Of a DNA stretch of 32,700 nt, positions 21,878 through 28,420 are shown piece after piece; within the stretch, counting starts at the first letter, position 1; each line of letters opens with the position of its first letter. A program made the translations under genes and the position numbers. Source of the stretch: Phenylobacterium sp. (lineage in GTDB: Bacteria; Pseudomonadota; Alphaproteobacteria; Caulobacterales; Caulobacteraceae); the NCBI RefSeq assembly GCF_016793285.1, contig NZ_JAEUMO010000110.1, forward strand, positions 1 to 32,700. The letters are read 5' to 3'. Under the pieces are notes generated by a model, which worked only from the letters and a program-made list of their open reading frames with translations, searched no databases and had not been told where the DNA came from.

Positions 21878-23077
21878 CTATCCCCGCTCTTCCGGCGGCC
21901 GCACGTTGCGGAACTGCCAGAGCAGCAGGAGATCGTAGGTGACCTTCAACCCGCCGCCGATCAGCAGCGGCCAGGGGAAGGCCGCGGCGCCGAACAGCAG
22001 GCCCGCGAGCGCCGGACTGGCCGAGGCCGCGAGGCTGCGCGGGACGTTCGTGACGCCCGCCGCGGCGGCGCGCTCGGCCGGGGTCACCACCGCCATGACG
22101 TAGGAACTGCGGGCCGGCACGTCCATGTTGGAGAGCGCCGCGCGGACCGTCAGCAGGACGAGCACCGTCGCGAGGTTCGGCGCGAAGGCGCAGGTGGCGA
22201 CGCACAGGCAAGCCGGCAGGTGGGTGAACACCATCGTCCGCACGAGGCCGACCCGGCGCGCGAGCCGGACGGCCGCGAACTGCGACACCGCGGTCAGCAG
22301 GCCCGTCCAGAAGAAGAAGGCCCCCGCCGCCGGCAGGCTCATGCCGAAGCGGTCGAAGAGCCACAGGGCCAGCAGCGACGAGATGATGAAGCCGCTGCCG
22401 AACGAATCGAGGCTGAACAGCGCCGCGAGCTGCAGGACCCGCCTGCGGGAGGGCCCGAGCGCGGTCGGCGGCGGGACATCCTGGAGGCGCTCCGACGGCA
22501 GGCGGCGGTAGATCATGAGCGTGACCAGGCCGATCAGGCCATAGACGACGAACGCACCCGCCATGACCTCGCGGCGCGAGAACCAGCCCAGCGCCGCGAC
22601 GGGGTCGATCAGCCCGACCGCGAGCGAGCCGACGGCCACGCCGACCCCGCCCACGAAGCTGTAGAGCGCGAAACGGGCGGTGCGGTCATGGTCGGAACCG
22701 GCATGGGCCAGCAGCGCCTGTTCGACGGGTACGAACACGCTGACGTCGCCGCCCGACGGGTTCAGCGTGCCGACGAAGGCGACCAGCACCAGCGGCCAGA
22801 AGGCGTGGGCCTGCGAGAACGACAGGCCGGTGAGAAGCATCAGACCGCACGCGCCCAGCAGGACGCTGCGGCTGCGGACCCGATGCCCCGCGAGCCCGAC
22901 CGCCAGGGTCAGCATCGCAGACCCCAGCATCGCCGCGGTCGCCACCACGCCCACCTGGAAGGCGGAAAGGCCCAGGTCGATCAGGTAGATCGGCAGCAGC
23001 AGCGCCGTGAATCCGTCGCCGAAGGCGCGCAGGCCCTTGGCCGTCAGCAGAAGCCGGGTGGTGGACATCGCCGCCAT
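21878..23077 (-). CDS. Major facilitator superfamily transporter
   Basis: The 399-residue protein has about 12 hydrophobic helices in two halves, with a charged cytoplasmic loop around residues 190-215. After helix 2 there is a diverged MFS motif (LAGHRVRSRSVLLGACGLML), and a similar ARRVGLVRTMVFTHL loop stands in the second half. Substrate cannot be inferred. The ATG at 23077 is the longest start; MSTTRLLLT from 23068 is equally plausible. It lies 69 nt downstream of the second GT4 gene on the same strand and may be co-transcribed. A 10-bp inverted repeat lies in that gap. Confidence 0.88.
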   Translation of the reverse strand: MAAMSTTRLLLTAKGLRAFGDGFTALLLPIYLIDLGLSAFQVGVVATAAMLGSAMLTLAVGLAGHRVRSRSVLLGACGLMLLTGLSFSQAHAFWPLVLVAFVGTLNPSGGDVSVFVPVEQALLAHAGSDHDRTARFALYSFVGGVGVAVGSLAVGLIDPVAALGWFSRREVMAGAFVVYGLIGLVTLMIYRRLPSERLQDVPPPTALGPSRRRVLQLAALFSLDSFGSGFIISSLLALWLFDRFGMSLPAAGAFFFWTGLLTAVSQFAAVRLARRVGLVRTMVFTHLPACLCVATCAFAPNLATVLVLLTVRAALSNMDVPARSSYVMAVVTPAERAAAAGVTNVPRSLAASASPALAGLLFGAAAFPWPLLIGGGLKVTYDLLLLWQFRNVRPPEERG

Positions 23078-23089
23078 GCTGCCACGGCG

Positions 23090-23144
23090 GCGGCGTCCGT
23101 TGCGAGCCTGCCGATTCCGCGCCGCCCGCTGCGGCGGACGCCGC
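23090..23144. repeat. 10-bp perfect inverted repeat between GT4 and MFS genes
   Basis: GCGGCGTCCG (23090-23099) and CGGACGCCGC (23135-23144) are exact reverse complements 35 nt apart, filling most of the 69-nt gap. There is no T-run on either side, so it is not a clear intrinsic terminator. It could fold in the mRNA and reduce read-through into the MFS gene. Confidence 0.4.
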
Positions 23145-23146
23145 GC

Positions 23147-24832
23147 TCAGGCCAGCCAGTCGACGAAGCCGTACTTCGCGAGCCAGGCGAGGCCGAGCTC
23201 CACCGCGCGGCGATGCGGAGCCGGGAAGGCGGTGAGCACCTCGCGCACGGTCGCCCCGTCGCGCGCCGCGATCAGGGCCAGCGCCTGGGCGCAGGTCTCG
23301 GGCGGGGCGCGGAAGTTGGGGAACCCGGCGTCCAGGGCCACGCCCTTCGTCGCCAGCACGGCGGCCTCGGTCGCGCCGGGGGCGGCCGTGAGCCGGGTGT
23401 CCAGGGTCAGGCCGTGGCTCGCGAAGCCCGCGAAGTCGCGGAACGGGTCGCCCTTCACCGGGTCCCCGGCCGGCTGCGGGATCGGATCGGACGCGGCGGC
23501 GCGCGCCTCGGCGAGTTCGTCGACCAGCGCGTGGTGCTGTCGCGCCACCACCGGCCAGTCGAAGGCGTCCGCCACGCGCGCGCGGCCCGCGCGGCCCATC
23601 CGCCGCCGCAGGCCGGGGTCGCGGATCAGGGCCGCCAGGGCCTCGGCCGCACGGCCGATGTGGACGGCGGTGTGCTGGGCGACGGCGCCCACATAGGCCT
23701 GGTACGAGGTGCTCTCGAGGGTGTGGCGCTCGACCATGTTGGCGCCCAGGCCGCCGCCGGTCGGGCCCATCAGCGTCGGGATCAGGAAGCCGTCGACGCC
23801 GTCGCGCACGGTGGAGCGATAGCCGTCCCAGTCGCTCGCCACCACGGGCAGGCCGGCGGCCATGGCCTCCAGCGGCGTGATGCCGAACGTCTCCTGGATG
23901 TTGTCGACCAGCGACAGGAAGACGTCGCCGGCCGCCCAGAGCTCGCCCAGCAGCGTGGCGTCGTTGCCGTCCAGGAACCGGATGTCGACGTCCGGCGCAT
24001 GGACGCGGGCGGCCTGCTCGTAGTGGGCGCGGTCGCCGGCGTCGGGGAACCAGCCCGCGAGGCCGAAGACGACCTTCGCGCCGGTGGCGGCGGCGGCGCG
24101 CTGCACGGCGGCGAACATCGGCTGCGGGAACGCCTTCTCGTAGTAGGAGAGCCGGCCCACCCACAGCACCAGCACGTCGTCGTCGCCCAGGCCCAGCGCG
24201 GCGCGGCGGCGAGCCCGGGCGTCGGGACGGTCGGCCAGCGCCGCGAAGCGGGCGGCGTTCACGCCCAGCGGGATCACCGGCAGGGCCGGCCGCGGCGGCG
24301 GACGGCCGCCGGTGCGCCGGGCCAGATGCTCGCCCCAGCCGGCGAACATCGCCTCGAGGTTGTCGCGCACGCTGGGCGAGGTGCAGACCAGCGCGTCCCA
24401 GGCGTGCATGGGCGCGAGCTGGGTGTTGGCGATGAACTGCCGCATCGCGGGCGGCGCCAGGGTGTGGATCAGGCCGACGAGGCTGTAGGCGCGGTCGGAA
24501 TGCCGCCGGCGCCGATGCCAGGCGATGTCGTAGAGCTCGGGCTGCCCGCGCAGCAGCACGCCGGCGTCGACCGCCGCGTTCGACTGGGTGAGCAGGCCCG
24601 CGCCGATCTCGGTCGTGTGCGGCCCGCCGGCGAACAGCTCGTCCGCCAGTCCGGCGCCGTCGAACGGCGCGAGCCCCAGCATGTCGATCCGCGCCCAGCC
24701 GCCATGCTGCGCCAGCGCCTGCCAGAGCTGCGCGTTGGCCACGTCCTTGCCGAACATGTTCGGCCCCAGCGCCAGTCGCCCCGGAGGATGCAGGATGGCC
24801 AGGCGGCCGCGCGGCTCGGAAGCGGTGGTCAT
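23147..24832 (-). CDS. GT4-family glycosyltransferase with the same C-terminal extension as the 2293-3942 protein
   Basis: The 561-residue retaining GT-B enzyme has VLVLWVGRLSYYEKAFPQP in its second half and the donor-site signature NIQETFGITPLEAMAAG followed by VVASDWDGYRSTVRDGVDGFLIP. These two stretches are close to those of the protein encoded at 2293-3942, so I regard them as paralogues about 20 kb apart. The last ~102 residues (460-561; KGDPFRDFAGF... RRAVELGLAWLAKYGFV) match the other protein's tail and are not part of a standard GT4 fold. The ATG at 24832 has AAAGGCGG 2-9 nt upstream. A terminator-like hairpin lies 54-89 nt upstream in the leader direction, which may attenuate this gene. 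Confidence 0.88.
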   Translation of the reverse strand: MTTASEPRGRLAILHPPGRLALGPNMFGKDVANAQLWQALAQHGGWARIDMLGLAPFDGAGLADELFAGGPHTTEIGAGLLTQSNAAVDAGVLLRGQPELYDIAWHRRRRHSDRAYSLVGLIHTLAPPAMRQFIANTQLAPMHAWDALVCTSPSVRDNLEAMFAGWGEHLARRTGGRPPPRPALPVIPLGVNAARFAALADRPDARARRRAALGLGDDDVLVLWVGRLSYYEKAFPQPMFAAVQRAAAATGAKVVFGLAGWFPDAGDRAHYEQAARVHAPDVDIRFLDGNDATLLGELWAAGDVFLSLVDNIQETFGITPLEAMAAGLPVVASDWDGYRSTVRDGVDGFLIPTLMGPTGGGLGANMVERHTLESTSYQAYVGAVAQHTAVHIGRAAEALAALIRDPGLRRRMGRAGRARVADAFDWPVVARQHHALVDELAEARAAASDPIPQPAGDPVKGDPFRDFAGFASHGLTLDTRLTAAPGATEAAVLATKGVALDAGFPNFRAPPETCAQALALIAARDGATVREVLTAFPAPHRRAVELGLAWLAKYGFVDWLA

Positions 24833-24885
24833 TCCGCCTTTCTAGGCGAGGCCGCGCCGCGCGCGAAACTCGGGAGATGACGGCA

Positions 24886-24921
24886 CAAAAGAAGACGGCG
24901 CCGTAGCGAGCCACGGCGCCG
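24886..24921 (-). terminator. Rho-independent terminator-like hairpin, minus strand
   Basis: A 9-bp perfect stem, CGGCGCCGT / ACGGCGCCG (24896-24904 with 24913-24921), closes an 8-nt loop. On the minus strand it is followed by TCTTCTTTTG (24895-24886). The plus-strand flank has no T-run, so the direction is clear. No recognised minus-strand gene ends here, which is why a small RNA or attenuator is proposed. Confidence 0.7.
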
Positions 24922-24974
24922 GCGAGTTAGGGGGTTTGCAAATGCCTAAGCGTCGATCACCTCCTCTCCACAGG
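24886..24974 (-). ncRNA. Candidate FixK-controlled small RNA or attenuated leader
   Basis: Read on the minus strand, this stretch begins near a TTTAAG -10-like box (24986-24981), with a FixK box centred about 38-41 nt upstream of the presumed start. It carries AGGAGGTGATC (24965-24955), a perfect complement of the 16S rRNA 3' tail, with no proper reading frame behind it. The only frames are GTG-ATC-GAC-GCT-TAG and TTG-CAA-ACC-CCC-TAA. It ends in a strong terminator hairpin. The product would be about 85-90 nt. A leader of the GT4 gene (start 24832) ending in an attenuator is the main alternative. No family match is claimed. The remaining parts of the 273-nt gap are the palindrome, the FixK boxes and the monooxygenase Shine-Dalgarno sequence. 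Confidence 0.4.
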
Positions 24975-24983
24975 CTCGACCTT

Positions 24984-25007
24984 AAAGATGACGCCCCCGT
25001 CATCTTT
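24984..25007. promoter_or_regulatory. 10-bp palindrome adjoining the FixK box
   Basis: AAAGATGACG (24984-24993) and CGTCATCTTT (24998-25007) are perfect reverse complements with a CCCC spacer. The right arm overlaps the first FixK box by 2 nt. It lies in the -13 to -36 region of the presumed minus-strand promoter, so a bound repressor would block it. It could equally be an RNA hairpin in a plus-strand transcript. Confidence 0.45.
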
Positions 25008-25019
25008 GACATTGATCAA
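25006..25019. promoter_or_regulatory. FixK/FNR box 1, upstream of the monooxygenase
   Basis: TTGACATTGATCAA is an exact TTGA-N6-TCAA site, the known FNR/FixK consensus. It is centred at 25012.5, about 93 nt upstream of the monooxygenase ATG. It stands at a suitable distance (about 38-41 nt) from a presumed minus-strand start near 24972. It may therefore serve the candidate small RNA rather than, or as well as, the monooxygenase. Confidence 0.72.
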
Positions 25020-25039
25020 AAACACGCAGCTTGCTTGGC

Positions 25040-25053
25040 TTGACCTGGATCAA
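25040..25053. promoter_or_regulatory. FixK/FNR box 2, upstream of the monooxygenase
   Basis: TTGACCTGGATCAA is an exact TTGA-N6-TCAA site, and its TTGAC..GATCAA form is the one common in alphaproteobacterial FixK targets. It ends 52 nt before the monooxygenase ATG. With the usual -41.5 spacing, transcription would start near 25088, giving a leader of about 18 nt that includes the Shine-Dalgarno sequence. Confidence 0.78.
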
Positions 25054-25105
25054 GGCGCTCGCGTCCGACGCAGCCACGCTCGCGCCCAAACGAGGAGGAC
25101 GACGG

Positions 25106-26656
25106 ATGGACGGCGCGACGAGCCTGGGCGGGACACAGACGGCGACCAAGCATGTGGACGTGTTGATCGTAGGCGCCGGGATCTCCGGCATCGGCGCCGC
25201 GTACCACCTGCAGCATCAGCGCCCCGGGACGACGTTCCTGCTGCTGGACGCCCTCGACGGCTACGGTGGGACGTGGCGGACGCACCGCTACCCCGGCGTG
25301 CGGTCCGACAGCGACCTCTACACCTTCGGCTACCGCTTCAAGCCCTGGGTCGGCGCGCCGATCGCCACGGCCGACGAGATCCAGCGCTACCTCGGCGAGG
25401 TGATCGACGAGAACGACCTCGCCCAGCACATCCGCTACGGCCGCCGGGTCCTGACGGCGAACTTCGACCGCGCGAGCGCGCTGTGGAACGTGACCGCCGA
25501 GCGCCTGGACACCGGCGCGACGGAGACCTTCACCGCCGGCTTCCTGTGGATGTGCCAGGGCTACTACCGCCACGCCGAGGGCTATACGCCCGATTGGCCC
25601 GGCATGGCCGACTTCAAAGGCGCCATCGTCCACCCGCAGACGTGGCCCGAGGACCTCGAGTGGCAGGGCAAGCGCATCCTGCTGATCGGGTCCGGCGCGA
25701 CGGCGGCCACACTCCTGCCCGCGCTCGCGCCCGAGGCGGCGCATGTCACCCTGCTGCAGCGCTCGCCGACCTACTTCATCCCCGGGCGCAACGCCAACGA
25801 CCTCGCCGACACGCTGAACGCGCTCGACGTGGACCCCGCCTGGACCCACGAGATCGTCCGCCGCAAGATCCTCCTCGACCAGGATGCGTTCACCGAGCGC
25901 GCCTTCAGCGAACCGGAGACGGTCAAGGCCGAGTTGCTGGCCGGCGTCAGCGCCTTCGTGGGGCCGGACGTCACCGCCGCCCACTTCACGCCGCGTTACC
26001 TGCCCTGGCGCCAGCGCATCGCGTTCGTTCCCGACGGGGACATCTTCCAGGCGGTGCTCAAGGGGCAGGCCAGCGTCGCCGACGGCGAGATCGAGACCTT
26101 CACCCCCACGGGCGTCCGGCTGACGGACGGCCGCACGCTGGACGCCGACATCATCGTCACGGCCACCGGCTTCGACATCAGCGTCCTCGGCGACATCGCC
26201 TTCCGCCTCGATGGCGAGCCGGTCGATCCGGCGGACACGGTCACCTATCGCGGCATGATGTTCACGGGCCTGCCGAACCTCGCGTGGATCTTCGGATACT
26301 TCCGGGCGAGCTGGACCCTGCGCGTCGACCTGGTCGCGGACTTCGTCTGCCGCCTCCTCGCCCACATGGAGGCGCGAGGGGCCGACACGGTCGAAGTGGC
26401 GCTGGGCGCGGAGGAGGCCGAGATGCCTCGCCTGTCGTGGGTCGACCGCGACAACTTCAATCCCGGCTACCTGCTGCGTGGCGAGGCGCGCCTGCCCCGC
26501 CGCGGCGACAAGGACGAATGGCGCCACACCCAGGACTACTGGGCGGAGCGCAAGGCCCTGCCGCTCATCGACCTCGACGGTCCCGAGTTCCGCTACCGTC
26601 GCGAGCCGGCCGAGCCGGTCGCGCAGGCCGCACGGGCGGCGCCGGCGTCCGCCTGA
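25106..26656 (+). CDS. Flavin monooxygenase, Baeyer-Villiger type
   Basis: The 516-residue class B flavoprotein has an FAD-binding motif GAGISG (23-28) near the N-terminus and an NADPH-binding motif GSGATA (195-200). Between them is the Baeyer-Villiger fingerprint FxGxxxHxxxWP as FKGAIVHPQTWP (170-181). Such enzymes use O2 and NADPH to insert oxygen next to a ketone or to oxidise soft heteroatoms; the substrate is unknown. YGGTWRTHRYPGVRSD (53-68) is also typical of the family. The ATG at 25106 has an AGGAGG 7 nt upstream, so the in-frame TTG at 25031 is rejected. Two exact FixK boxes precede it, implying induction at low oxygen, which is odd for an oxygen-consuming enzyme. Confidence 0.88.
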   Translation: MDGATSLGGTQTATKHVDVLIVGAGISGIGAAYHLQHQRPGTTFLLLDALDGYGGTWRTHRYPGVRSDSDLYTFGYRFKPWVGAPIATADEIQRYLGEVIDENDLAQHIRYGRRVLTANFDRASALWNVTAERLDTGATETFTAGFLWMCQGYYRHAEGYTPDWPGMADFKGAIVHPQTWPEDLEWQGKRILLIGSGATAATLLPALAPEAAHVTLLQRSPTYFIPGRNANDLADTLNALDVDPAWTHEIVRRKILLDQDAFTERAFSEPETVKAELLAGVSAFVGPDVTAAHFTPRYLPWRQRIAFVPDGDIFQAVLKGQASVADGEIETFTPTGVRLTDGRTLDADIIVTATGFDISVLGDIAFRLDGEPVDPADTVTYRGMMFTGLPNLAWIFGYFRASWTLRVDLVADFVCRLLAHMEARGADTVEVALGAEEAEMPRLSWVDRDNFNPGYLLRGEARLPRRGDKDEWRHTQDYWAERKALPLIDLDGPEFRYRREPAEPVAQAARAAPASA

Positions 26657-26662
26657 ACGGAC

Positions 26663-26694
26663 GTGGCGCGTGCGGGCAAGCCCGCGCGCGCCAC
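26663..26694. terminator. Strong hairpin between convergent genes, probable bidirectional terminator
   Basis: GTGGCGCGTGCGGGC and GCCCGCGCGCGCCAC form a 15-position stem with one T-G wobble and a two-base AA spacer. It lies 6 nt after the monooxygenase stop and 17 nt before the stop of the convergent DUF883-like gene. Neither side has a long T-run, so it may work with Rho. Confidence 0.5.
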
Positions 26695-26711
26695 GCCCGG
26701 GCCGGCCGGCG

Positions 26712-27020
26712 TCAGTCGGCCTTGCGGCGCCCGAGACCCAGAAGCGTGATGAGCGCCGCGGCGGCCGAAAGGGCGGCCGCGGCCGTGGCCACCGGATGGG
26801 CCTTGGCCTCCGACACGACCTTGTCGGCCAGCGCCCGGGCCTCCGCCGGGGCCTTCGCGGCCACCCGCTCGGCCGCCTCGCGCAGCGCCTGCGACGCCTG
26901 CGCGAGCGCGGTCTCGGCGTCGTCGCTGAGGTTCTCTGCCGCACGGCGCAGGGCCTTGGCGACATCGTCGCGGGTGTCTTCGAGGTCGTTGCGGATCTGC
27001 TTGGTGAGCGACTTGCTCAT
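26712..27020 (-). CDS. DUF883/ElaB-YqjD-like small membrane-anchored protein
   Basis: The 102-residue protein has a long charged amphipathic helix (residues 1-70, MSKSLTKQIRNDLEDTRDD...). A single C-terminal hydrophobic segment follows (about 74-96, HPVATAAAALSAAAALITLLGLG), then a basic tail RRKAD. This matches the ElaB/YqjD/DUF883 layout. Some members in E. coli tether ribosomes to the membrane in stationary phase; that role is not shown here. The ATG at 27020 has GGAG about 8 nt upstream. An exact FixK box ends 60 nt upstream of it, so I place it in the local low-oxygen regulon. Confidence 0.75.
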   Translation of the reverse strand: MSKSLTKQIRNDLEDTRDDVAKALRRAAENLSDDAETALAQASQALREAAERVAAKAPAEARALADKVVSEAKAHPVATAAAALSAAAALITLLGLGRRKAD

Positions 27021-27080
27021 GGTTGATCTCCTGCCACAGAGGGGCAGGCTCGAGGTTGCGGGTCGGCCCGGCGACCCGCC

Positions 27081-27094
27081 TTGACCCACGTCAA
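27081..27094. promoter_or_regulatory. FixK/FNR box upstream of the DUF883-like gene
   Basis: TTGACCCACGTCAA is an exact TTGA-N6-TCAA site, 60 nt upstream of the start at 27020. At -41.5 spacing the transcript would start near 27046, giving a leader of about 26 nt. It also lies just after the stop of the gene at 27115, on the same strand. Confidence 0.75.
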
Positions 27095-27114
27095 CCGTCC
27101 CGCGAGGGGCCTGG

Positions 27115-27534
27115 TCAGGCGACCGTGTTCTCCCGGCGCCAGGTCCTCGCGCGCGCTTCACGCAGATGGATCCGGAGGGCCTCTGCATCGTCCTCGCGGC
27201 GCGCGTGGGCGTCGCTGACGTCGATCCGCGACGCGACGCTGTCCGGGAGGGCCTTGCGAAGCGCGCCCAGCGCGTGCGGCGGCCCCATGAGCGCGAGCCG
27301 ATCGAACTCGCCCCGGCCGGCCGCGATCATGAGGGCGTTGGCCACGCGCTTCAGGAAGCGCGCCTCGCCGGTGTGGGCGGGATCGTGGCCCCCGCCGGCG
27401 TGTCGCTCGGCGTCCGCCGCGGCCATGCGCAACGCCGGCACCTCGCGCAACGGGCCGGTGCGCACGCGCTCGGCGAACACACGGGCCTCCGTCGCGTCCG
27501 CGGTGACGATCCAGGTGACGCCGCCTTGGTCCAT
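27115..27534 (-). CDS. Host attachment protein-family (PF10116-like) cytosolic protein
   Basis: The 139-residue protein opens with MDQGGVTWIVTADATEARVFAE, the typical first strand of this family. It continues with RFLKRVANALMIAAGRGEFDRLALMGPPHALGALRKAL (first part is diagnostic) and a C-terminal helix. Despite the family name, drawn from plant-associated bacteria, these proteins resemble archaeal release-factor domains and their biochemical role is not settled. The ATG at 27534 has AAGGAGG 7 nt upstream, so longer starts are rejected. A one-mismatch FixK box lies about 56 nt upstream. It is the upstream member of a same-strand pair with the DUF883-like gene, each with its own box. Confidence 0.8.
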   Translation of the reverse strand: MDQGGVTWIVTADATEARVFAERVRTGPLREVPALRMAAADAERHAGGGHDPAHTGEARFLKRVANALMIAAGRGEFDRLALMGPPHALGALRKALPDSVASRIDVSDAHARREDDAEALRIHLREARARTWRRENTVA

Positions 27535-27589
27535 CCCGGCCTCCTTCAAGCTGCCGGTTCGAGACTCCTGCCGCGTGGACCGGCGGACC

Positions 27590-27603
27590 GTGATCCAGAT
27601 CAA
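27590..27603. promoter_or_regulatory. FixK/FNR-like box between the host-attachment and fixK genes
   Basis: Read on the minus strand, TTGATCTGGATCAC matches TTGA-N6-TCAA at 7 of 8 fixed positions. It is 55 nt upstream of the host-attachment gene start, the same placement as the other boxes. It is 104 nt upstream of the fixK start, so it could also mediate FixK autoregulation. Confidence 0.6.
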
Positions 27604-27632
27604 GGCTGCGGCGCACGACGCCTCCGTACTGA

Positions 27633-27658
27633 TACTTAGGGGACGCTCCGAAATTTCG
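27633..27658 (+). promoter_or_regulatory. Possible FixJ or promoter region of fixK
   Basis: Within the fixK upstream region, TACTTAGGGGA (27633-27643) is followed by a perfect palindrome CGAAATTTCG (27649-27658), about 50-75 nt before the fixK ATG. In rhizobia and Caulobacter phosphorylated FixJ activates fixK from this kind of position. I cannot confirm the motif by alignment, so this is a location to test only. Confidence 0.25.
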
Positions 27659-27707
27659 CGCGACGCGCCCGAGGCGTAGCGATGGGTCAACGTACTGGAG
27701 CCCGTCG

Positions 27708-28361
27708 ATGACCCTGGCCTACCCGATGTCCGACCCGCGCACCGCCCGCCCGGCGAACGCGCTGACCGACGCCTTCGACCGCCTCGGCATGCGCATGAAC
27801 TTCAGCCGCGAGAGCGAGATCTACGCCCAGGACGAAGACGCCGAGATGTTCTACCGCGTCGTCTCGGGCGTGGTCCGCACCACCCGCGTGACGCTCGACG
27901 GCCGCCGTCAGGTGGGCGACTTCTACTACCCCGGCGATCTCTTCGGCCTGGAGTCCGGGCCCGAGCACCGCTTCGCCGCCGAGGCCCTCACCGATTGCGA
28001 GATCATGGTCGTGCGCCGCGCCGCCGTGCGCGCCTTCGCCGGAGACGCCGAGCTGGACCGCGCGATGCTGGACGCCACGCACCAGGAGATGGAGCGCCTG
28101 CAGGAGCATGTGGTGATGCTGGGCCGCAAGAGCGCGCGCGAGCGCGTGGCCAGCTTCCTCATGTCGATCGCCCAGCGCCAGAGCGACGGCCACGCCGACC
28201 TGCCGATGGGTCGGCAGGACATGGCCGACTACCTCGGCCTGACCATCGAGACCGTCTCGCGGATGCTCACCCAGTTGCAGGGCGAGTCGATCGTCGAGTT
28301 CCCGAGTTCGCGCCGCTTCCAGGTCCGCAAGTGGACCGCACTGGAAGCCCTCGCGGCGTGA
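27708..28361 (+). CDS. fixK: FixK, FNR/CRP-family transcription activator
   Basis: The 217-residue protein has a CRP-type sensor domain (about 30-130), a long dimer helix (ending near 140) and a winged helix-turn-helix (about 167-205). The recognition helix reads TIETVSRMLTQL, with E181, S184 and R185 in the E-x-x-S-R arrangement that reads TTGA half-sites in FNR. It lacks the N-terminal cysteine cluster of FNR, so it should not sense oxygen itself; FixK proteins are controlled through FixL/FixJ. The nearby boxes fit its specificity. The ATG at 27708 has GGAG 7 nt upstream. It sits upstream of a UspA gene on the same strand, and fixLJ lies 1.5 kb further on. Confidence 0.92.
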   Translation: MTLAYPMSDPRTARPANALTDAFDRLGMRMNFSRESEIYAQDEDAEMFYRVVSGVVRTTRVTLDGRRQVGDFYYPGDLFGLESGPEHRFAAEALTDCEIMVVRRAAVRAFAGDAELDRAMLDATHQEMERLQEHVVMLGRKSARERVASFLMSIAQRQSDGHADLPMGRQDMADYLGLTIETVSRMLTQLQGESIVEFPSSRRFQVRKWTALEALAA

Positions 28362-28420
28362 CCCGGACCACCTGAGCGGCCGCAGGCGTTCACCGGCCGC
28401 GCCCCGCCATGGAGCCCGCC

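Noticed and set aside
24840-25003. Possible 57-residue minus-strand peptide starting at ATG 25003
   Set aside because: No Shine-Dalgarno sequence precedes the ATG, it would read straight through the terminator hairpin, and the composition is unremarkable.
24988-27084. 698-codon frame overlapping the monooxygenase in another plus-strand frame
   Set aside because: The monooxygenase frame has the AGGAGG site, FAD and NADPH motifs and the fingerprint. The competing product is Arg-rich and runs into the convergent genes.
27682-27694. GGGTCAACGTAC near the fixK start as another FixK box
   Set aside because: Only one half-site (TTGA on the minus strand) is present; the partner half reads CGCT instead of TCAA.
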